Shown: positions 36,984 through 47,495 of the stretch, piece by piece
How positions within the stretch are numbered: the stretch's first letter is position 1
How the letters are laid out: the number at the start of each line of letters is the position of its first letter
Source of the DNA: Pseudomonadota bacterium
Lineage (GTDB): Bacteria > Desulfobacterota > Binatia > Binatales > Binataceae
Length of the DNA: 64,000 nucleotides
Reading direction: 5' to 3'
Assembly (NCBI GenBank): GCA_021324855.1
Contig: JAJPIG010000029.1
Location: 1 to 64,000, forward strand
The notes under the pieces: generated by a model
Seen by the model: only the letters and a program-made list of their open reading frames with translations
Database searches by the model: none
What the model was told of the DNA's origin: nothing
Program-made: the position numbers and the translations under genes

Positions 36984-39900
36984 TTGGAACGAAACCTCAA
37001 AGAAGCAGTCGGCGAGCTTAAGGCGCGGCTCGACAGCGGTGACTACCGGCGCATCCCGGTGCTCGGGCTCAAGGGCGCAGCGCAATCCTTGATGCTGCGC
37101 GAAGCTGTGCTGTCTTTCGACCGCCCGATCCTCGCGATCGCGCCGCAAGCAGCCGAGGCCGAATCGATCGCCGCCGAGTTGGGCTTTTTCCTCGATGAGC
37201 CGCCCGATGCCGATGCGGTATCGCGTCGCGTCCATCTGCTGCGTGGATGGGAGTTGAAGCCGCTGGCCCATCTTTCGCCCGCAGTCGATATCCAGGGCGC
37301 GCAGTTCGCCGCGCTTTACGCTTTGTTGCGTCTGCGCGCGCCGGTCATCGTGACCTCGGTCGAGGCGATTATGATGCGCACCATACCGAGCGCGCGCTTT
37401 GCCGATTCGATCGTCAAAATTGCGCCGGCCGACGCGATCGATCTCGAGACGCTCATCGACACTCTCGCTGAACTTGGCTACCAGCGCGTGCCGCAGGTCG
37501 AGGAGCTCGGCGATTTCAGCGTACGCGGCGGGATTGTCGACGTCTTCTCGCCGCTTTTCCACGATCCGCTGCGAATCGAGTTCGAGGACGAGATCGTGGT
37601 TTCGATCCGGCGCTTCGAAGCCGCGACGCAGCGCTCGCTCGGCTCGGTGCCGGAAGCGGTCATTATTCAGGTCCGCTACGTCGCCTCCGGCACGCTCAAG
37701 GATGAGCGGATTCACAATCAGGTTGCGTTGCGCGCGGCAGAGATCGGTCTGGTGCGCAGGGAATCGGGCGAACTGCTCGAATTGATCGAGAGCGGTCTCC
37801 TGTTTCCGGGCGCGGAACTTCTGATGCCTTACGTCTACGGCGCGCTTGGCACGATATTCGATTATCTGCCCGACGCGACGGTTGCGTGGCTGATCGAATC
37901 CGGACGCGGACTCGCCGCCGCGCACAAGTACGCCGAGCGCATCGATGCCGAGGCTTCATCGGCGCAGGAACGCCCGGTCTTTTATCCGCCGCCCGAGGCG
38001 CTCTATATGACTGCGGCCGAATGGGAGCGAGCCATCGATGCGCGCATCGCGGTCGAGACCGGATCGTTGATCACCGTCGCACCGCCCGAAGCGGGCCGCT
38101 CGACTCCAATCGAGGTCAACGCGCAGCCGGGCCTGCGGCTTACTACGACCTCGATCGAAGGGCGACACGCACCGCCTTCGTTCGAACCATTGGTGGCGCT
38201 TTTAAATGAGGTGCGGCGGACGCAGGGCCGCGCGCTGCTGGTCGTCGAGGGGCCGAGCCAGGCGGCGCGCTTAAAGCGGCATCTCGAGGCCTACCAGGTC
38301 GAGGTCAACACCGACTGCAAAAGTTTCGCCGCGCTGCTCGAATGGCCCGAGTATCGCCCGGTCATTATGGAAGGCGAGCTTGCGGCGGGTGTCGGGCTGC
38401 CGCTCGACGGCATCTACCTGTTCAGTGAAGAGGAAATTTTCGGCGAGCCACGCGTGCGCCGGCGGTCGCGTCCGGTCGCGAGGGGCGCGCTGCTGAACCT
38501 CGAGGAGCTGAAGCCCGACGATTACGTGGTGCACATCGATCACGGGATTGGGCGTTACCGCGGCCTCAAGCATCTCAAGGTCGCCGATGTCGAGGGCGAT
38601 TTTCTCAACCTCGAGTACGCGGGCAACGACACGATGTACGTGCCGGTCGAGCGGATCAACCTGGTGCAGCGCTACATCGGCGGGGGCGATGGCACCGAGC
38701 CGAAGCTCGATCGCCTGGGCAGCGGTTCGTGGGAGAAGGTCAAGCGGCGCACCAAGGAAGCCGTGCTCGCGATGGCGAGCGAACTGCTCGAAGTCTATGC
38801 GGCGCGCGAGGTGATGGAAGGGCATGCCTTTCCGCATCCCGGCAGCGACTATCATGAGTTCGCCGAACGCTTCGAATTTGAGGAGACGCCCGATCAGCTC
38901 GCCGCGATCGACGAGGTCGTGCGCGACATGGCGCGCGCGAAACCGATGGACCGCCTGATCTGCGGCGACGCCGGTTTCGGCAAGACCGAGGTTGCGATGC
39001 GCGCGGCGTTTATGGCCGTCATGGACGGGCGGCAGGTCGCGATGCTCGTGCCGACCACGATCCTCGCCGAACAGCACTGGAACACCTTCACCAGACGCTT
39101 CAAGGATTATCCGGTGCGCATCGAGATGGTATCGCGCTTTCGGACGCCGCGTGAGAACAAGCAAACGATCGAGGATCTTAGGCGCGGCGCGGTCGATATC
39201 GTGATCGGCACGCATCGCCTGCTGCAGAGCGACGTTGAGTTTAAGCGGCTTGGCCTGCTGATCATCGACGAGGAACATCGTTTCGGCGTGGCCGACAAGG
39301 AGCGGATCAAGCGGATGCGCAAGCTGGTCGACGTACTGACGCTGACCGCAACGCCGATCCCACGCACGCTACACATGGCGATGCTCGGGATTCGCGACCT
39401 CTCGGTCATCCAGACGCCGCCGCCGGACCGGCAATCGGTGCGGACCTTCGTCGCGCACTTCGACGACGCGCTGCTGCGCGAAGTCATATTGCGCGAGCTG
39501 AATCGCGGCGGGCAGGTCTTTTTTGTCCACAACCGGGTCGAGAACATCGACTACATCGCACGCCACGTCCGCGCTATCGTGCCCGAGGCGCGGACCGGCG
39601 TCGCGCACGGTCAGATGAACGAGCGCGAACTCGAGCGCGTGATGCGCGATTTCATCGAGAATCGAATCAATGTGCTGGTCTGCTCCGCGATTATCGAATC
39701 CGGCCTCGACATCCCCAACGCGAACACGATGATTATCAATCGCGCCGACCATTTCGGGCTGGCGCAGCTTTACCAGTTGCGCGGACGAGTGGGGCGCTCG
39801 CGGCAGAAGGCCTATGCCTATCTTCTGATCCCCGGCGAGCACATCATCACGCGTGACGCGAAGCGGCGGATCGAAGCGCTGCGCGAGCTGGTCGAATCAG

Positions 39901-40556
39901 ACGCCGGTACCGGCTTTCAGCTTTCGATGCGCGATCTCGAGCATCGCGGCGCGGGCAATCTCCTTGGCCGCGAGCAGTCCGGTCAGATCGCGGCGGTAGG
40001 GTTCGAGCTGTACACCGAGATGATGGAGCAGGCGATTCACGAGCTTCGCGGCGAACCGCAACATGCCGACTTCGAGCCCGAACTCCGCCTCGGCATCCCG
40101 GCCTACATCCCGCAGGACTTCGTACCGGACGAAAACGAGCGGCTGGTCCTGTACCGCCGTATGGCGCGCGCGGAAAGCGACCGCGATCTCGATGAGCTGC
40201 GCGACGAGTTGCGCGATCGTTTCGGACCGTTGCCTACATTGATCGATAACCTGACGGCCGCGATGAGCATCCGGCGCAAGATGAAGGAGCTGCTCATCAT
40301 GAGCGCCATCATGAAGGGCGAGCAACTCGAGATCCGCTTTCATTCCGATGCGCCGGTCGATCCGACGCGGCTGGCGGCGCTGGCCGCCGCGAATCGCGAT
40401 CGAATTCGGTTGACCCCCGCATTCGTCGTGATGGTTCGGTTCAAGGTCGGCGAATATGCGCAAACTTTTGCGCAGCTCGACGATATCTTGCAGGCGCTGG
40501 CGGCGTGTGAAAAGTTGGAAAACTGGTCGGGGCGAAGCGGTGAACTTGCAAACTGA
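36984..40556 (+). CDS. mfd: Transcription-repair coupling factor Mfd
   Basis: A 1190-residue SF2 translocase. The N-terminal UvrB-like part (about 1-350) is followed by the RNA-polymerase-interacting domain ([20 protein letters not shown], about 510-590) and the RecG-like motor: [16 protein letters not shown] (Walker A), IIDEEHRFG (DEEH), [13 protein letters not shown], and [20 protein letters not shown]-terminal TRCF domain closes it. It removes RNA polymerase stalled at lesions and recruits UvrA, which is encoded three genes downstream. The frame has a TAA immediately before the TTG at 36984, so TTG is the earliest start; there is no clear Shine-Dalgarno site. It overlaps the next gene by 17 bases. 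Confidence 0.95.
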   Translation: MERNLKEAVGELKARLDSGDYRRIPVLGLKGAAQSLMLREAVLSFDRPILAIAPQAAEAESIAAELGFFLDEPPDADAVSRRVHLLRGWELKPLAHLSPAVDIQGAQFAALYALLRLRAPVIVTSVEAIMMRTIPSARFADSIVKIAPADAIDLETLIDTLAELGYQRVPQVEELGDFSVRGGIVDVFSPLFHDPLRIEFEDEIVVSIRRFEAATQRSLGSVPEAVIIQVRYVASGTLKDERIHNQVALRAAEIGLVRRESGELLELIESGLLFPGAELLMPYVYGALGTIFDYLPDATVAWLIESGRGLAAAHKYAERIDAEASSAQERPVFYPPPEALYMTAAEWERAIDARIAVETGSLITVAPPEAGRSTPIEVNAQPGLRLTTTSIEGRHAPPSFEPLVALLNEVRRTQGRALLVVEGPSQAARLKRHLEAYQVEVNTDCKSFAALLEWPEYRPVIMEGELAAGVGLPLDGIYLFSEEEIFGEPRVRRRSRPVARGALLNLEELKPDDYVVHIDHGIGRYRGLKHLKVADVEGDFLNLEYAGNDTMYVPVERINLVQRYIGGGDGTEPKLDRLGSGSWEKVKRRTKEAVLAMASELLEVYAAREVMEGHAFPHPGSDYHEFAERFEFEETPDQLAAIDEVVRDMARAKPMDRLICGDAGFGKTEVAMRAAFMAVMDGRQVAMLVPTTILAEQHWNTFTRRFKDYPVRIEMVSRFRTPRENKQTIEDLRRGAVDIVIGTHRLLQSDVEFKRLGLLIIDEEHRFGVADKERIKRMRKLVDVLTLTATPIPRTLHMAMLGIRDLSVIQTPPPDRQSVRTFVAHFDDALLREVILRELNRGGQVFFVHNRVENIDYIARHVRAIVPEARTGVAHGQMNERELERVMRDFIENRINVLVCSAIIESGLDIPNANTMIINRADHFGLAQLYQLRGRVGRSRQKAYAYLLIPGEHIITRDAKRRIEALRELVESDAGTGFQLSMRDLEHRGAGNLLGREQSGQIAAVGFELYTEMMEQAIHELRGEPQHADFEPELRLGIPAYIPQDFVPDENERLVLYRRMARAESDRDLDELRDELRDRFGPLPTLIDNLTAAMSIRRKMKELLIMSAIMKGEQLEIRFHSDAPVDPTRLAALAAANRDRIRLTPAFVVMVRFKVGEYAQTFAQLDDILQALAACEKLENWSGRSGELAN

Positions 40557-41538
40557 AACAGCGCGATTTCGATTTTGGCGCGCCGCGGCCGGCGCGCTGC
40601 TGTTGCTTGGATCGGCGGCGATCGCGCCGACCTCGGCGCGGGCGCAGATGATAAGCCAGGTGATCGCCAGCGTCGATGGCGACCCGATTACCTCGCAGGA
40701 CGTCAAGGCGTTCGCGGCAGCCAACGGAATCAAGATGCCGCCGCCGGGCGATCCGAACGAGAAAGCCGCGAACCGGGCGATCCTCAAGGGCATCATCGAG
40801 AACAAAATGCTCGACCAGGAGAGCAAGAAGTACGCGGATAAAATCGAGGACGCACAAGTCAACGAGTACATCCAGAGCATCGAGCAGCAGAATCATCTGA
40901 CCGATCAGCAGTTCCGCGACCAATTGGTGCAGAACGGCCTCACCTACGACGACTTCCGGCAGCACGCCCGCGAGCAACTGATGCGGATGGCGATGCTTCA
41001 GGACGAGGTGCGCAGCAAAGTCACGATCCCGCAGTCGGAAGTGGTCGCCTACTACAAGGCGCATCCCGATGAATTCCAGGTCACCAAGGAGCGCTTCAAG
41101 CTCGCGCAGATTTTGATCGCGGTGCCTGCCAATGCCACGCCGGCGCAGGTCGCTGCCGCCCGGAAGAAGGCTGAAGACGTGAGGGCAAAGGCCGTCAAGG
41201 GCGAGGACTTCGGCGCGCTCGCGCTGCAGTACTCCGACGACGATTCCAAGAGCAAAGGCGGCGAGTTGGGCTACTTCGGTCCGGACGAGATTCTCCCGCA
41301 GATCGATGATGCAGTGAAAAATCTCAAGCCCGGCGATATTTCGCCGGTCGTGCGCAGTGACTTCGGGTTTCATATCCTGAAGCTCGAGGAGCATGAGAAG
41401 CCCGGGCTTCAGCCACTCGACCAGCCGACTATCGACAAGATTCGCGACAAGCTTGCCACCGAGGCCGCCAAGGGCCGCTTCAAAAGCTGGGTCGAAAACG
41501 ATCTGGTGAAGGATCATCACATCGAGACCTTTTATTAG
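40540..41538 (+). CDS. Periplasmic SurA/PpiC-type peptidyl-prolyl isomerase
   Basis: A 332-residue protein with a signal peptide (FRFWRAAAGALLLLGSAAIAP, cleaved near ARAQM), a SurA-N-like helical domain (about 30-180: VIASVDGDPITSQDVKAFAA, QDEVRSKVTIPQSEVVAYY) and one parvulin domain (about 185-290: LAQILIAVPANAT, SKGGELGYFGPDEILP, FGFHILKLEEH). Such chaperones fold outer-membrane proteins. GTG 40540 fits best; longer starts run inside mfd. The placement next to pdxA matches the surA-pdxA order of many Gram-negatives. Confidence 0.86.
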   Translation: MNLQTETARFRFWRAAAGALLLLGSAAIAPTSARAQMISQVIASVDGDPITSQDVKAFAAANGIKMPPPGDPNEKAANRAILKGIIENKMLDQESKKYADKIEDAQVNEYIQSIEQQNHLTDQQFRDQLVQNGLTYDDFRQHAREQLMRMAMLQDEVRSKVTIPQSEVVAYYKAHPDEFQVTKERFKLAQILIAVPANATPAQVAAARKKAEDVRAKAVKGEDFGALALQYSDDDSKSKGGELGYFGPDEILPQIDDAVKNLKPGDISPVVRSDFGFHILKLEEHEKPGLQPLDQPTIDKIRDKLATEAAKGRFKSWVENDLVKDHHIETFY

Positions 41539-41541
41539 CCG

Positions 41542-42552
41542 ATGGCGTCGCGGCGACAGGCTCGGCCGATCGTGATCAGCCAGGGCGACCCCGCTGGAAT
41601 CGGCGCGGAGGTTATTCTCAAGGCGGCGGCGACTCTCAGCCGCGGGAAGCGGGCGCCGCGACTTGTGGTGATTGGCGACATCGCGGCAATGCGCGCCGCG
41701 GCGGATCGGATCGGCAATGTGCCGGAACCGATCGAATGGCATCCCGGCGAAGCGATTCCGTCGTTGACGCGTCGGATCGCCGTGATGAGCATCGGCAAAC
41801 TGTCTCCGTCAGCCTATCGTCCCGGAAAGCCGAGCGTGGAAGGCGGCGATGCCGCCTATCGCTATGTTGTGGAGGCGGCGCGGATGACGATGCGCGGTGA
41901 TGCGCGCGCGATGGTGACGGCGCCGATCAGCAAGGAATGGATAAATCGTGCGGGCCATCGGTTTCCCGGCCATTCTGAGCTGCTCGCGAAGCTCGCACGC
42001 ACCCGGCTCTGGCGCATGATGTTCGTGGGGACCGAGCTGCGCCTGGCGCTGGTTACGGTCCATATCGGGCTGGCGCGCGTGCCGCGCGCGCTGAGCATCG
42101 AAAAGGTTTTTCAAACGATTATGCTGCTGGCGGCGCATCTGCGCGAACGGCTCGATGTGCGCCGGCCGCGAATCGGCGTGCTGGGCCTCAATCCGCATGC
42201 GGGCGAAAACGGCCTGTTCGGCGACGAAGAGCAGCGAATCATCGGGCCCGCGATTGAGCGGGCTCGCCACGCTCGGATCGCGGCGTTCGGACCCCTCGCG
42301 CCCGATACCGCCTTCGGACGGGTCGAAGGGAAGTTCCGTTTCGATGCCGCCGTTGCGATGTATCACGACCAGGGGCTGATCGCGCTCAAGACGCTCGATT
42401 TCGACCACGCCGTGAACGTGACGCTGGGGCTGCCGTTCGTGCGTACTTCGCCCGACCATGGCACGGCGTTCGATATTGCGGGCTGCAACCGGGCCAGCGC
42501 TTCGAGCATGATAGCGGCGATCGATTATGCGGGACGGGCGAGTGCGGTATAA
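41542..42552 (+). CDS. pdxA: 4-hydroxythreonine-4-phosphate dehydrogenase PdxA
   Basis: A 336-residue enzyme of pyridoxal phosphate synthesis (DXP-dependent route): [15 protein letters not shown] at the start, [24 protein letters not shown] with metal-binding His, [16 protein letters not shown], and the end [12 protein letters not shown]. It oxidises 4-phosphohydroxy-L-threonine, giving the substrate for PdxJ. The start is three bases after the isomerase stop. Confidence 0.95.
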   Translation: MASRRQARPIVISQGDPAGIGAEVILKAAATLSRGKRAPRLVVIGDIAAMRAAADRIGNVPEPIEWHPGEAIPSLTRRIAVMSIGKLSPSAYRPGKPSVEGGDAAYRYVVEAARMTMRGDARAMVTAPISKEWINRAGHRFPGHSELLAKLARTRLWRMMFVGTELRLALVTVHIGLARVPRALSIEKVFQTIMLLAAHLRERLDVRRPRIGVLGLNPHAGENGLFGDEEQRIIGPAIERARHARIAAFGPLAPDTAFGRVEGKFRFDAAVAMYHDQGLIALKTLDFDHAVNVTLGLPFVRTSPDHGTAFDIAGCNRASASSMIAAIDYAGRASAV

Positions 42553-42581
42553 TTCCGGGATCGCAATTTAAAGCGGCGTCG

Positions 42582-45413
42582 ATGGCGGATCGCATCATCA
42601 TCAAGGGCGCGCGCGAGCACAATCTGAAGAATCTCGACCTTGAGATTCCGCGCGATCGCCTGGTCGTGATCACCGGCCTCTCGGGCTCGGGTAAGTCGTC
42701 GCTCGCCTTCGACACCATCTACGCGGAAGGGCAGCGGCGTTACGTCGAATCGCTTTCCGCCTACGCGCGCCAGCTTCTGGAGCAGATGGAGAAGCCGGAC
42801 CTTGATTCGATCGAGGGGCTGTCGCCTGCGATCTCGATCGAGCAGAAAACGACTTCGCGCAACCCGCGTTCGACGGTCGGCACGATCACCGAAATCTACG
42901 ACTACCTGCGTCTGCTGTTCGCGCGCGTCGGCCACGCGTTCTGCTACAACTGCGGCCGCGAGATTACTCAGCAGAGCGTGCAGCAGATCGTCGATCGGAT
43001 CATGGGATGGCCCGAGGGGACGCGCATCCACATCCTCGCGCCCATCGTACGCGATCGTAAGGGCGAATATCGCAAGGAGTTGAGCGATCTGCGGCGCGCC
43101 GGCTTCGTCCGCGTCAAGATCGACGGGCAGCCCTACGAGCTCGGCGCCGAACCCACGCTCAACAAGAACCAGCGGCATACGATCGAGGTGATCGTCGACC
43201 GGCTCGCGATTCGCGCCGGGATCGAAAAGCGCCTTGCCGATTCGCTGGAGGTCGCGTTTCGCCACGGCCAGGATCTGCTGAAAATCGAACGACTCGAGAG
43301 CAAGGGCGAGAACGAAATCTATTTCAGCCAGCGCTTTGCCTGCGTGCAGTGCGGCATCTCGTATCCCGAGATCACGCCGCGGATGTTTTCGTTCAACAGC
43401 CCGCACGGCGCGTGCAGCGAATGCTCGGGAATCGGATCGATCATGTACTTCGATCCCGAGCTGGTGGTCCAGAACGAGGACCTGAGCATCGCCGACGGCG
43501 CAATCGCGCCGTGGGCGACGATGACCTACATGCAGCCGGTGCTCGAGGCGCTTGCGGCGCATTACGGCTTCAGTCTCGATCAGCCGTGGAAATCGATTCC
43601 CGCCAAGGTCCGCAAGGCGCTCCTGAACGGTTCGGGCGACGAGGAAATCGAGTTCACTTCCCAGCGCGGCCATCATCGGCACGACTACGCGCGGCCGTTC
43701 GAGGGCGTGCTGCAATGGCTCGATCGGCGCTACAAGGAGACCGAATCCGAAGGCATCCGCGAGGTGCTCGAATCGTACATGAGCATGCGGCCGTGCCCGA
43801 TCTGCAAGGGCGCGCGGCTCAAGAAGGAAAGCCTGTTCGTCCGCTTCAACGGCAAGTCAATCAACCTTGTCACCGCGATGTCGATCAAGCAGGCGGTGAG
43901 CTTCTTCGCCGAGCCGAAACTGAGCCCGCAGGAGAGCGAGATTGCGCGGCTGATTCTAAAGGAGATTCGCGAGCGGCTGAATTTCCTCGTCGACGTGGGG
44001 CTCGACTACCTGACGCTCGATCGCACCTCCGGAAGCCTCTCCGGCGGCGAGGGCCAGCGCATCCGCCTGGCGACCCAGATCGGATCGAGCCTGGTTGGCG
44101 TGCTCTACATCCTCGACGAGCCGTCGATCGGGCTTCATCAGCGCGACAATCAGCGGCTGCTCGCGACGCTCAAGCGCTTGCGCGATCTCGGCAATACGGT
44201 GCTGGTCGTAGAGCACGATCGCGAGACGATGCTCGAGGCCGATCACATCATTGATATGGGACCGGGCGCGGGCGCCCACGGCGGATACATCGTGGCGCAG
44301 GGCACGCCGCGGGAGATCATGCGCAATCCCGATTCGCTGACCGGCAGGTATCTCGCCGAAGAAATTGAAATTCCGGTGCCGGCGCGCCGGCGCCGTCCGA
44401 GCGGGCGATGGCTCACGATTCGGGGCGCGCGTGAAAACAACCTGCGCGATATCACGGTGGCGTTCCCGCTTGGGTTATTCATCTGCGTGACGGGAGTCTC
44501 CGGTTCCGGCAAATCGACGCTGATTCTCGATACGCTTTATCGCGCGCTCGCGCAGAAGCTCAATAACAGTCGCGAGCGAGCAGGGCTCTATCGCGCGCTC
44601 GAAGGCGTCGAGCATCTCGACAAGGTCATCCATGTCGACCAGAGTCCGATCGGACGGACGCCGCGCTCGAATCCCGCGACATACACGGGGCTCTTCACGC
44701 ATATGCGGGAACTATTCGCGCAACTGCCCGATGCGCGGATGCGCGGGTATGGCCCGGGACGATTTTCATTCAACGTGAAGGGCGGGCGATGCGAGGCGTG
44801 CCAGGGCGACGGCATTATCCGGATCGAAATGCACTTCCTGCCCGACGTTTACGTGACCTGCGAGGTCTGCGGCGGCAAGCGTTACAATCGCGACACGCTC
44901 GAAATTCAGTACAAGGGCAAGAATATCGCGGAAGTGCTGAATATGACGGTGCTCGACGCGATCGAATTCATGGGCTCGGTGCCGCCGATCCGGCAGAAGC
45001 TCGAGACGCTGCGCGATGTCGGCCTGGATTACATCCATCTCGGGCAGTCAGCGACCACGCTTTCGGGCGGCGAGGCGCAGCGCATCAAGCTCGCCAAGGA
45101 ACTCGCGCGGCGCGCGACCGGTCGCACGCTCTACATCCTCGACGAGCCGACGACCGGGCTTCACTTCGACGACATCAGGAAGCTGCTGACGGTACTTGGC
45201 AGGCTGGCGGATTCGGGTAATACGGTGATTGTGATCGAGCACAACCTCGAGGTGATCAAAACCGCTGACTACATCATCGATCTCGGTCCCGAAGGCGGCG
45301 ACCGCGGCGGGAACCTGGTCGCGAAGGGCACGCCCGAGGAAGTGGCGGCAGCGGCAGATTCCTACACCGGCCAGTTTCTCAGGCAGGTGCTGGGCGCGCG
45401 CGCCGCGGCGTAA
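42582..45413 (+). CDS. uvrA: Excinuclease ABC subunit A
   Basis: A 943-residue UvrA with two ABC ATPase modules: [28 protein letters not shown] and [17 protein letters not shown] (Walker A), [12 protein letters not shown] and [12 protein letters not shown] (signatures), [11 protein letters not shown] and [11 protein letters not shown] (Walker B). Zinc-binding Cys pairs are present (CVQCG with [14 protein letters not shown] with CEVCGGKRY). It detects DNA damage and loads UvrB. It ends the mfd operon, 29 bases after pdxA. Confidence 0.98.
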   Translation: MADRIIIKGAREHNLKNLDLEIPRDRLVVITGLSGSGKSSLAFDTIYAEGQRRYVESLSAYARQLLEQMEKPDLDSIEGLSPAISIEQKTTSRNPRSTVGTITEIYDYLRLLFARVGHAFCYNCGREITQQSVQQIVDRIMGWPEGTRIHILAPIVRDRKGEYRKELSDLRRAGFVRVKIDGQPYELGAEPTLNKNQRHTIEVIVDRLAIRAGIEKRLADSLEVAFRHGQDLLKIERLESKGENEIYFSQRFACVQCGISYPEITPRMFSFNSPHGACSECSGIGSIMYFDPELVVQNEDLSIADGAIAPWATMTYMQPVLEALAAHYGFSLDQPWKSIPAKVRKALLNGSGDEEIEFTSQRGHHRHDYARPFEGVLQWLDRRYKETESEGIREVLESYMSMRPCPICKGARLKKESLFVRFNGKSINLVTAMSIKQAVSFFAEPKLSPQESEIARLILKEIRERLNFLVDVGLDYLTLDRTSGSLSGGEGQRIRLATQIGSSLVGVLYILDEPSIGLHQRDNQRLLATLKRLRDLGNTVLVVEHDRETMLEADHIIDMGPGAGAHGGYIVAQGTPREIMRNPDSLTGRYLAEEIEIPVPARRRRPSGRWLTIRGARENNLRDITVAFPLGLFICVTGVSGSGKSTLILDTLYRALAQKLNNSRERAGLYRALEGVEHLDKVIHVDQSPIGRTPRSNPATYTGLFTHMRELFAQLPDARMRGYGPGRFSFNVKGGRCEACQGDGIIRIEMHFLPDVYVTCEVCGGKRYNRDTLEIQYKGKNIAEVLNMTVLDAIEFMGSVPPIRQKLETLRDVGLDYIHLGQSATTLSGGEAQRIKLAKELARRATGRTLYILDEPTTGLHFDDIRKLLTVLGRLADSGNTVIVIEHNLEVIKTADYIIDLGPEGGDRGGNLVAKGTPEEVAAAADSYTGQFLRQVLGARAAA

Positions 45414-45422
45414 TCAGCCGCA

Positions 45423-45439
45423 TTAAAGCTATACTTTAA
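45423..45439. terminator. Weak bidirectional hairpin between uvrA and the DUF488 gene
   Basis: TTAAAG (45423-45428), loop CTATA, CTTTAA (45434-45439) is a perfect six-base stem in the 15-base convergent gap and beyond, overlapping the DUF488 stop. The stem is AT-rich and weak, and A/T runs are short, so it may only help end transcription from either side. Confidence 0.3.
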
Positions 45440-45995
45440 GTTGCAGGCGGGCCTGGCCGCCGTCATAAATCAGGCGGCCATCGTCGATGCTTGCGAACTC
45501 GGCGAGACGATGCGGCGTGAGCTTGCCATCGGGCATGATGTGCTCCACAGTCCATCCCCGAATTACGAGATGGTCCGAGATGATCCGCCGATGGCATCGC
45601 CACCACAGCCCCTCCGAGCACATGATGGCGACACGGGTGTTTGACGCAACCGCGGTAAGCTCGCGAAGTCCCGCGGCAAACTCTTCGGTCTCCGTGTAAT
45701 CGGCATACGAGCGGAAGGCGGGATGGGTCCAGGCGGTATGGGGCGAGTCGGGCCGCACCCCGTGGCGGCGTCCGCCGAGCGATTTCATCCAGCGGTATTC
45801 GATTCCCGCGCCTTCGAGCGAGCGCGCAAGGTCGGCCTGATTAAACTGCGGCCATCGACGTGAGCTTGGATAGGAACGGACGTCGGCCAGCACGGCGATG
45901 CGATGCACCGCGAGCAGTTCAAGGAAGCGCTCGATCGGATGCGTAGAATGTCCGACCGTAAAGAGATGGTTGCGCGTCTGAGCTGGTTGCTCCAT
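45429..45995 (-). CDS. DUF488 family protein
   Basis: A 188-residue protein with LFTVGHSTHPIERFLELLAVHRIAVLADVRSYPSSRR at the start and VAIMCSEGLWWRCHRRIISDHLVIRGW near residue 145, both diagnostic of DUF488. The conserved Cys in MCSE and the following RCHR suggest a redox or nucleotide-processing role, but function is unknown. It is the last gene of a minus-strand run starting with two M16 peptidases, 32 bases after the DUF2182 gene. Confidence 0.9.
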   Translation of the reverse strand: MEQPAQTRNHLFTVGHSTHPIERFLELLAVHRIAVLADVRSYPSSRRWPQFNQADLARSLEGAGIEYRWMKSLGGRRHGVRPDSPHTAWTHPAFRSYADYTETEEFAAGLRELTAVASNTRVAIMCSEGLWWRCHRRIISDHLVIRGWTVEHIMPDGKLTPHRLAEFASIDDGRLIYDGGQARLQLKV

Positions 45996-46027
45996 CTAAA
46001 GCCGATCGAGTCCGGCCGCGAACGAGG

Positions 46028-46825
46028 TTAACGCGCAAACGCGATCCAGACTCCCATCGCGACCAGCGCCAGCGCGGCAGTGTTCGCAACGACCCGCTCC
46101 CATGGCATTACTTTTTCGAGCAGGACGAAAACCGCGATCGCCGCGACCCACAGCAGATTCATCACGCCGGCCGCAAACAACAGCGCCATCAGCATCCAGC
46201 AGCATCCGACGCAGAACAGCCCGTGCTTCAGTCCCATCGTGAACGCGCCGCTCGCGCCCTCGCGCCACTCGGTCATGAAGAAGCCGAGGGGAGAACGACA
46301 ATGGCGCAGGCAGACCTGCTTCAAGGGCGTGACCTGGTAGATGCCGGCGGCGATTAGAATCGCAGCGCCGATCGCCGGCGTCACGGTCAGATCGCCCGAG
46401 ATTAATGTCGTACGCTGCAAGGCGAGTTGGATCAGCGTCGCGGCCGCGCTGAAGAAGGTCCACGCCGCGATGTATCCGGCGACGAACATCGCGATTTTCG
46501 CGCTCGCTCCGGCGCCGCGCGGACGCACCGCGCGCGCATACATCGTGATCATCGGGCTCGCGCTCGGCACCATCATCGCGATCATCATCACGCTCCACAT
46601 CACGAACGCGGTCACCGCATCGCCGAGCGACCACGGATGCGGTTGACTCAGCGCCATCTTCATTCCGGGCATCCCGGGCATGTCCATATCGCCCGGCATC
46701 GGCATCCGCAGCAGATAGAGCCATGAAAGAATCGTGATGGCCGCGAGTCCGCCCCACAGCGCGAGCTTGTCAGCCGCCGGCAGTGCCGGCCCGGGGAAGT
46801 TTTCGCGGGGTTCAGCGGCAGCCAT
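46028..46825 (-). CDS. DUF2182 multi-pass membrane protein
   Basis: A 265-residue integral membrane protein with about six helices; VMWSVMMIAMMVPSASPM and GLKHGLFCVGCCWMLMAL are the DUF2182 signatures, the latter with a Cys cluster thought to bind metal. After the first helix there is a methionine-rich segment (residues 41-57, MPMPGDMDMPGMPGMKM) with seven Met in 17 residues, a Cu(I)-binding style. It follows a DUF1326 gene by 34 bases, the usual partner. Function is uncharacterised; metal handling is inference. Confidence 0.88.
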   Translation of the reverse strand: MAAAEPRENFPGPALPAADKLALWGGLAAITILSWLYLLRMPMPGDMDMPGMPGMKMALSQPHPWSLGDAVTAFVMWSVMMIAMMVPSASPMITMYARAVRPRGAGASAKIAMFVAGYIAAWTFFSAAATLIQLALQRTTLISGDLTVTPAIGAAILIAAGIYQVTPLKQVCLRHCRSPLGFFMTEWREGASGAFTMGLKHGLFCVGCCWMLMALLFAAGVMNLLWVAAIAVFVLLEKVMPWERVVANTAALALVAMGVWIAFAR

Positions 46826-46859
46826 GCGAACGCGCAATCAGCTCCGGCCTGCCGGGGTA

Positions 46860-47474
46860 TCAGCCGACCGACCAGTTGATCGGCGAGAAGTGGCCATTGC
46901 GTCCGGAGTTGTTGAAGTTGAAATCGTGATCCCGGTAATGGCTTTCCTTACCTTGTGCGACAGCCAGGTGCGACGAAAACGGATGCGACACGTTTTCGAG
47001 CCAGACGACGTTTTGATTCGCTCCGGTGAGCCCTTCGATCGCGATCTCAGCTAATCCCGGCATCGATAATCTGCGCTGGCGCCCTTCCATCGCGAATTCG
47101 ATCGCGGCCGGTTTGGTCGGCAGCAGCTTCGAAATCAGCGGGCTGAACAGCGAGGGTGGACCGCCGGCCGCGCCGCTGAAGATCTTGCCCAGCGCATCGC
47201 GCTGTTCGGCGGAGCCGCGGCTATCCACATACACCGCCAGCACACCGTTGCCCTGGCCCATCGGGCCGGGTGTCGAAAGCGCCTGGACCGCGTTCAGGCC
47301 GGACAGGTCAACAGCGCCATAGCTTCCGCGGTTGATATGAATCGCGAGTACTACGTCGCAGTGGCCTTCGGTCGGGTTGGCGGCCAGATGCGAAAGCAGG
47401 CACGGGCAAAGCACGGTGCAGTTGCAGGATTCAAAGTACTCGCCCTCAATTCGCCAGCGTTCCGTATTGCTCAT
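46860..47474 (-). CDS. DUF1326 domain protein
   Basis: A 204-residue soluble protein starting WRIEGEYFESCNCTVLCPCLLS, with the four Cys in C-x-C-x3-C-x-C order that mark DUF1326, and SHPFSSHLAVAQGKESHYRDHDF near the end, which supplies conserved His. The ATG at 47474 follows GGGAGGG. DUF1326 is nearly always coded next to DUF2182, as here, suggesting a shared metal-related membrane complex; no function has been shown to my knowledge. Confidence 0.9.
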   Translation of the reverse strand: MSNTERWRIEGEYFESCNCTVLCPCLLSHLAANPTEGHCDVVLAIHINRGSYGAVDLSGLNAVQALSTPGPMGQGNGVLAVYVDSRGSAEQRDALGKIFSGAAGGPPSLFSPLISKLLPTKPAAIEFAMEGRQRRLSMPGLAEIAIEGLTGANQNVVWLENVSHPFSSHLAVAQGKESHYRDHDFNFNNSGRNGHFSPINWSVG

Positions 47475-47495
47475 CAAGCCCTCCCTGGCAGGAAC

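Noticed and set aside
45423-45439. Strong intrinsic terminator after uvrA
   Set aside because: The stem is six AT-rich pairs without a proper T-run, so I list it only as a weak hairpin.
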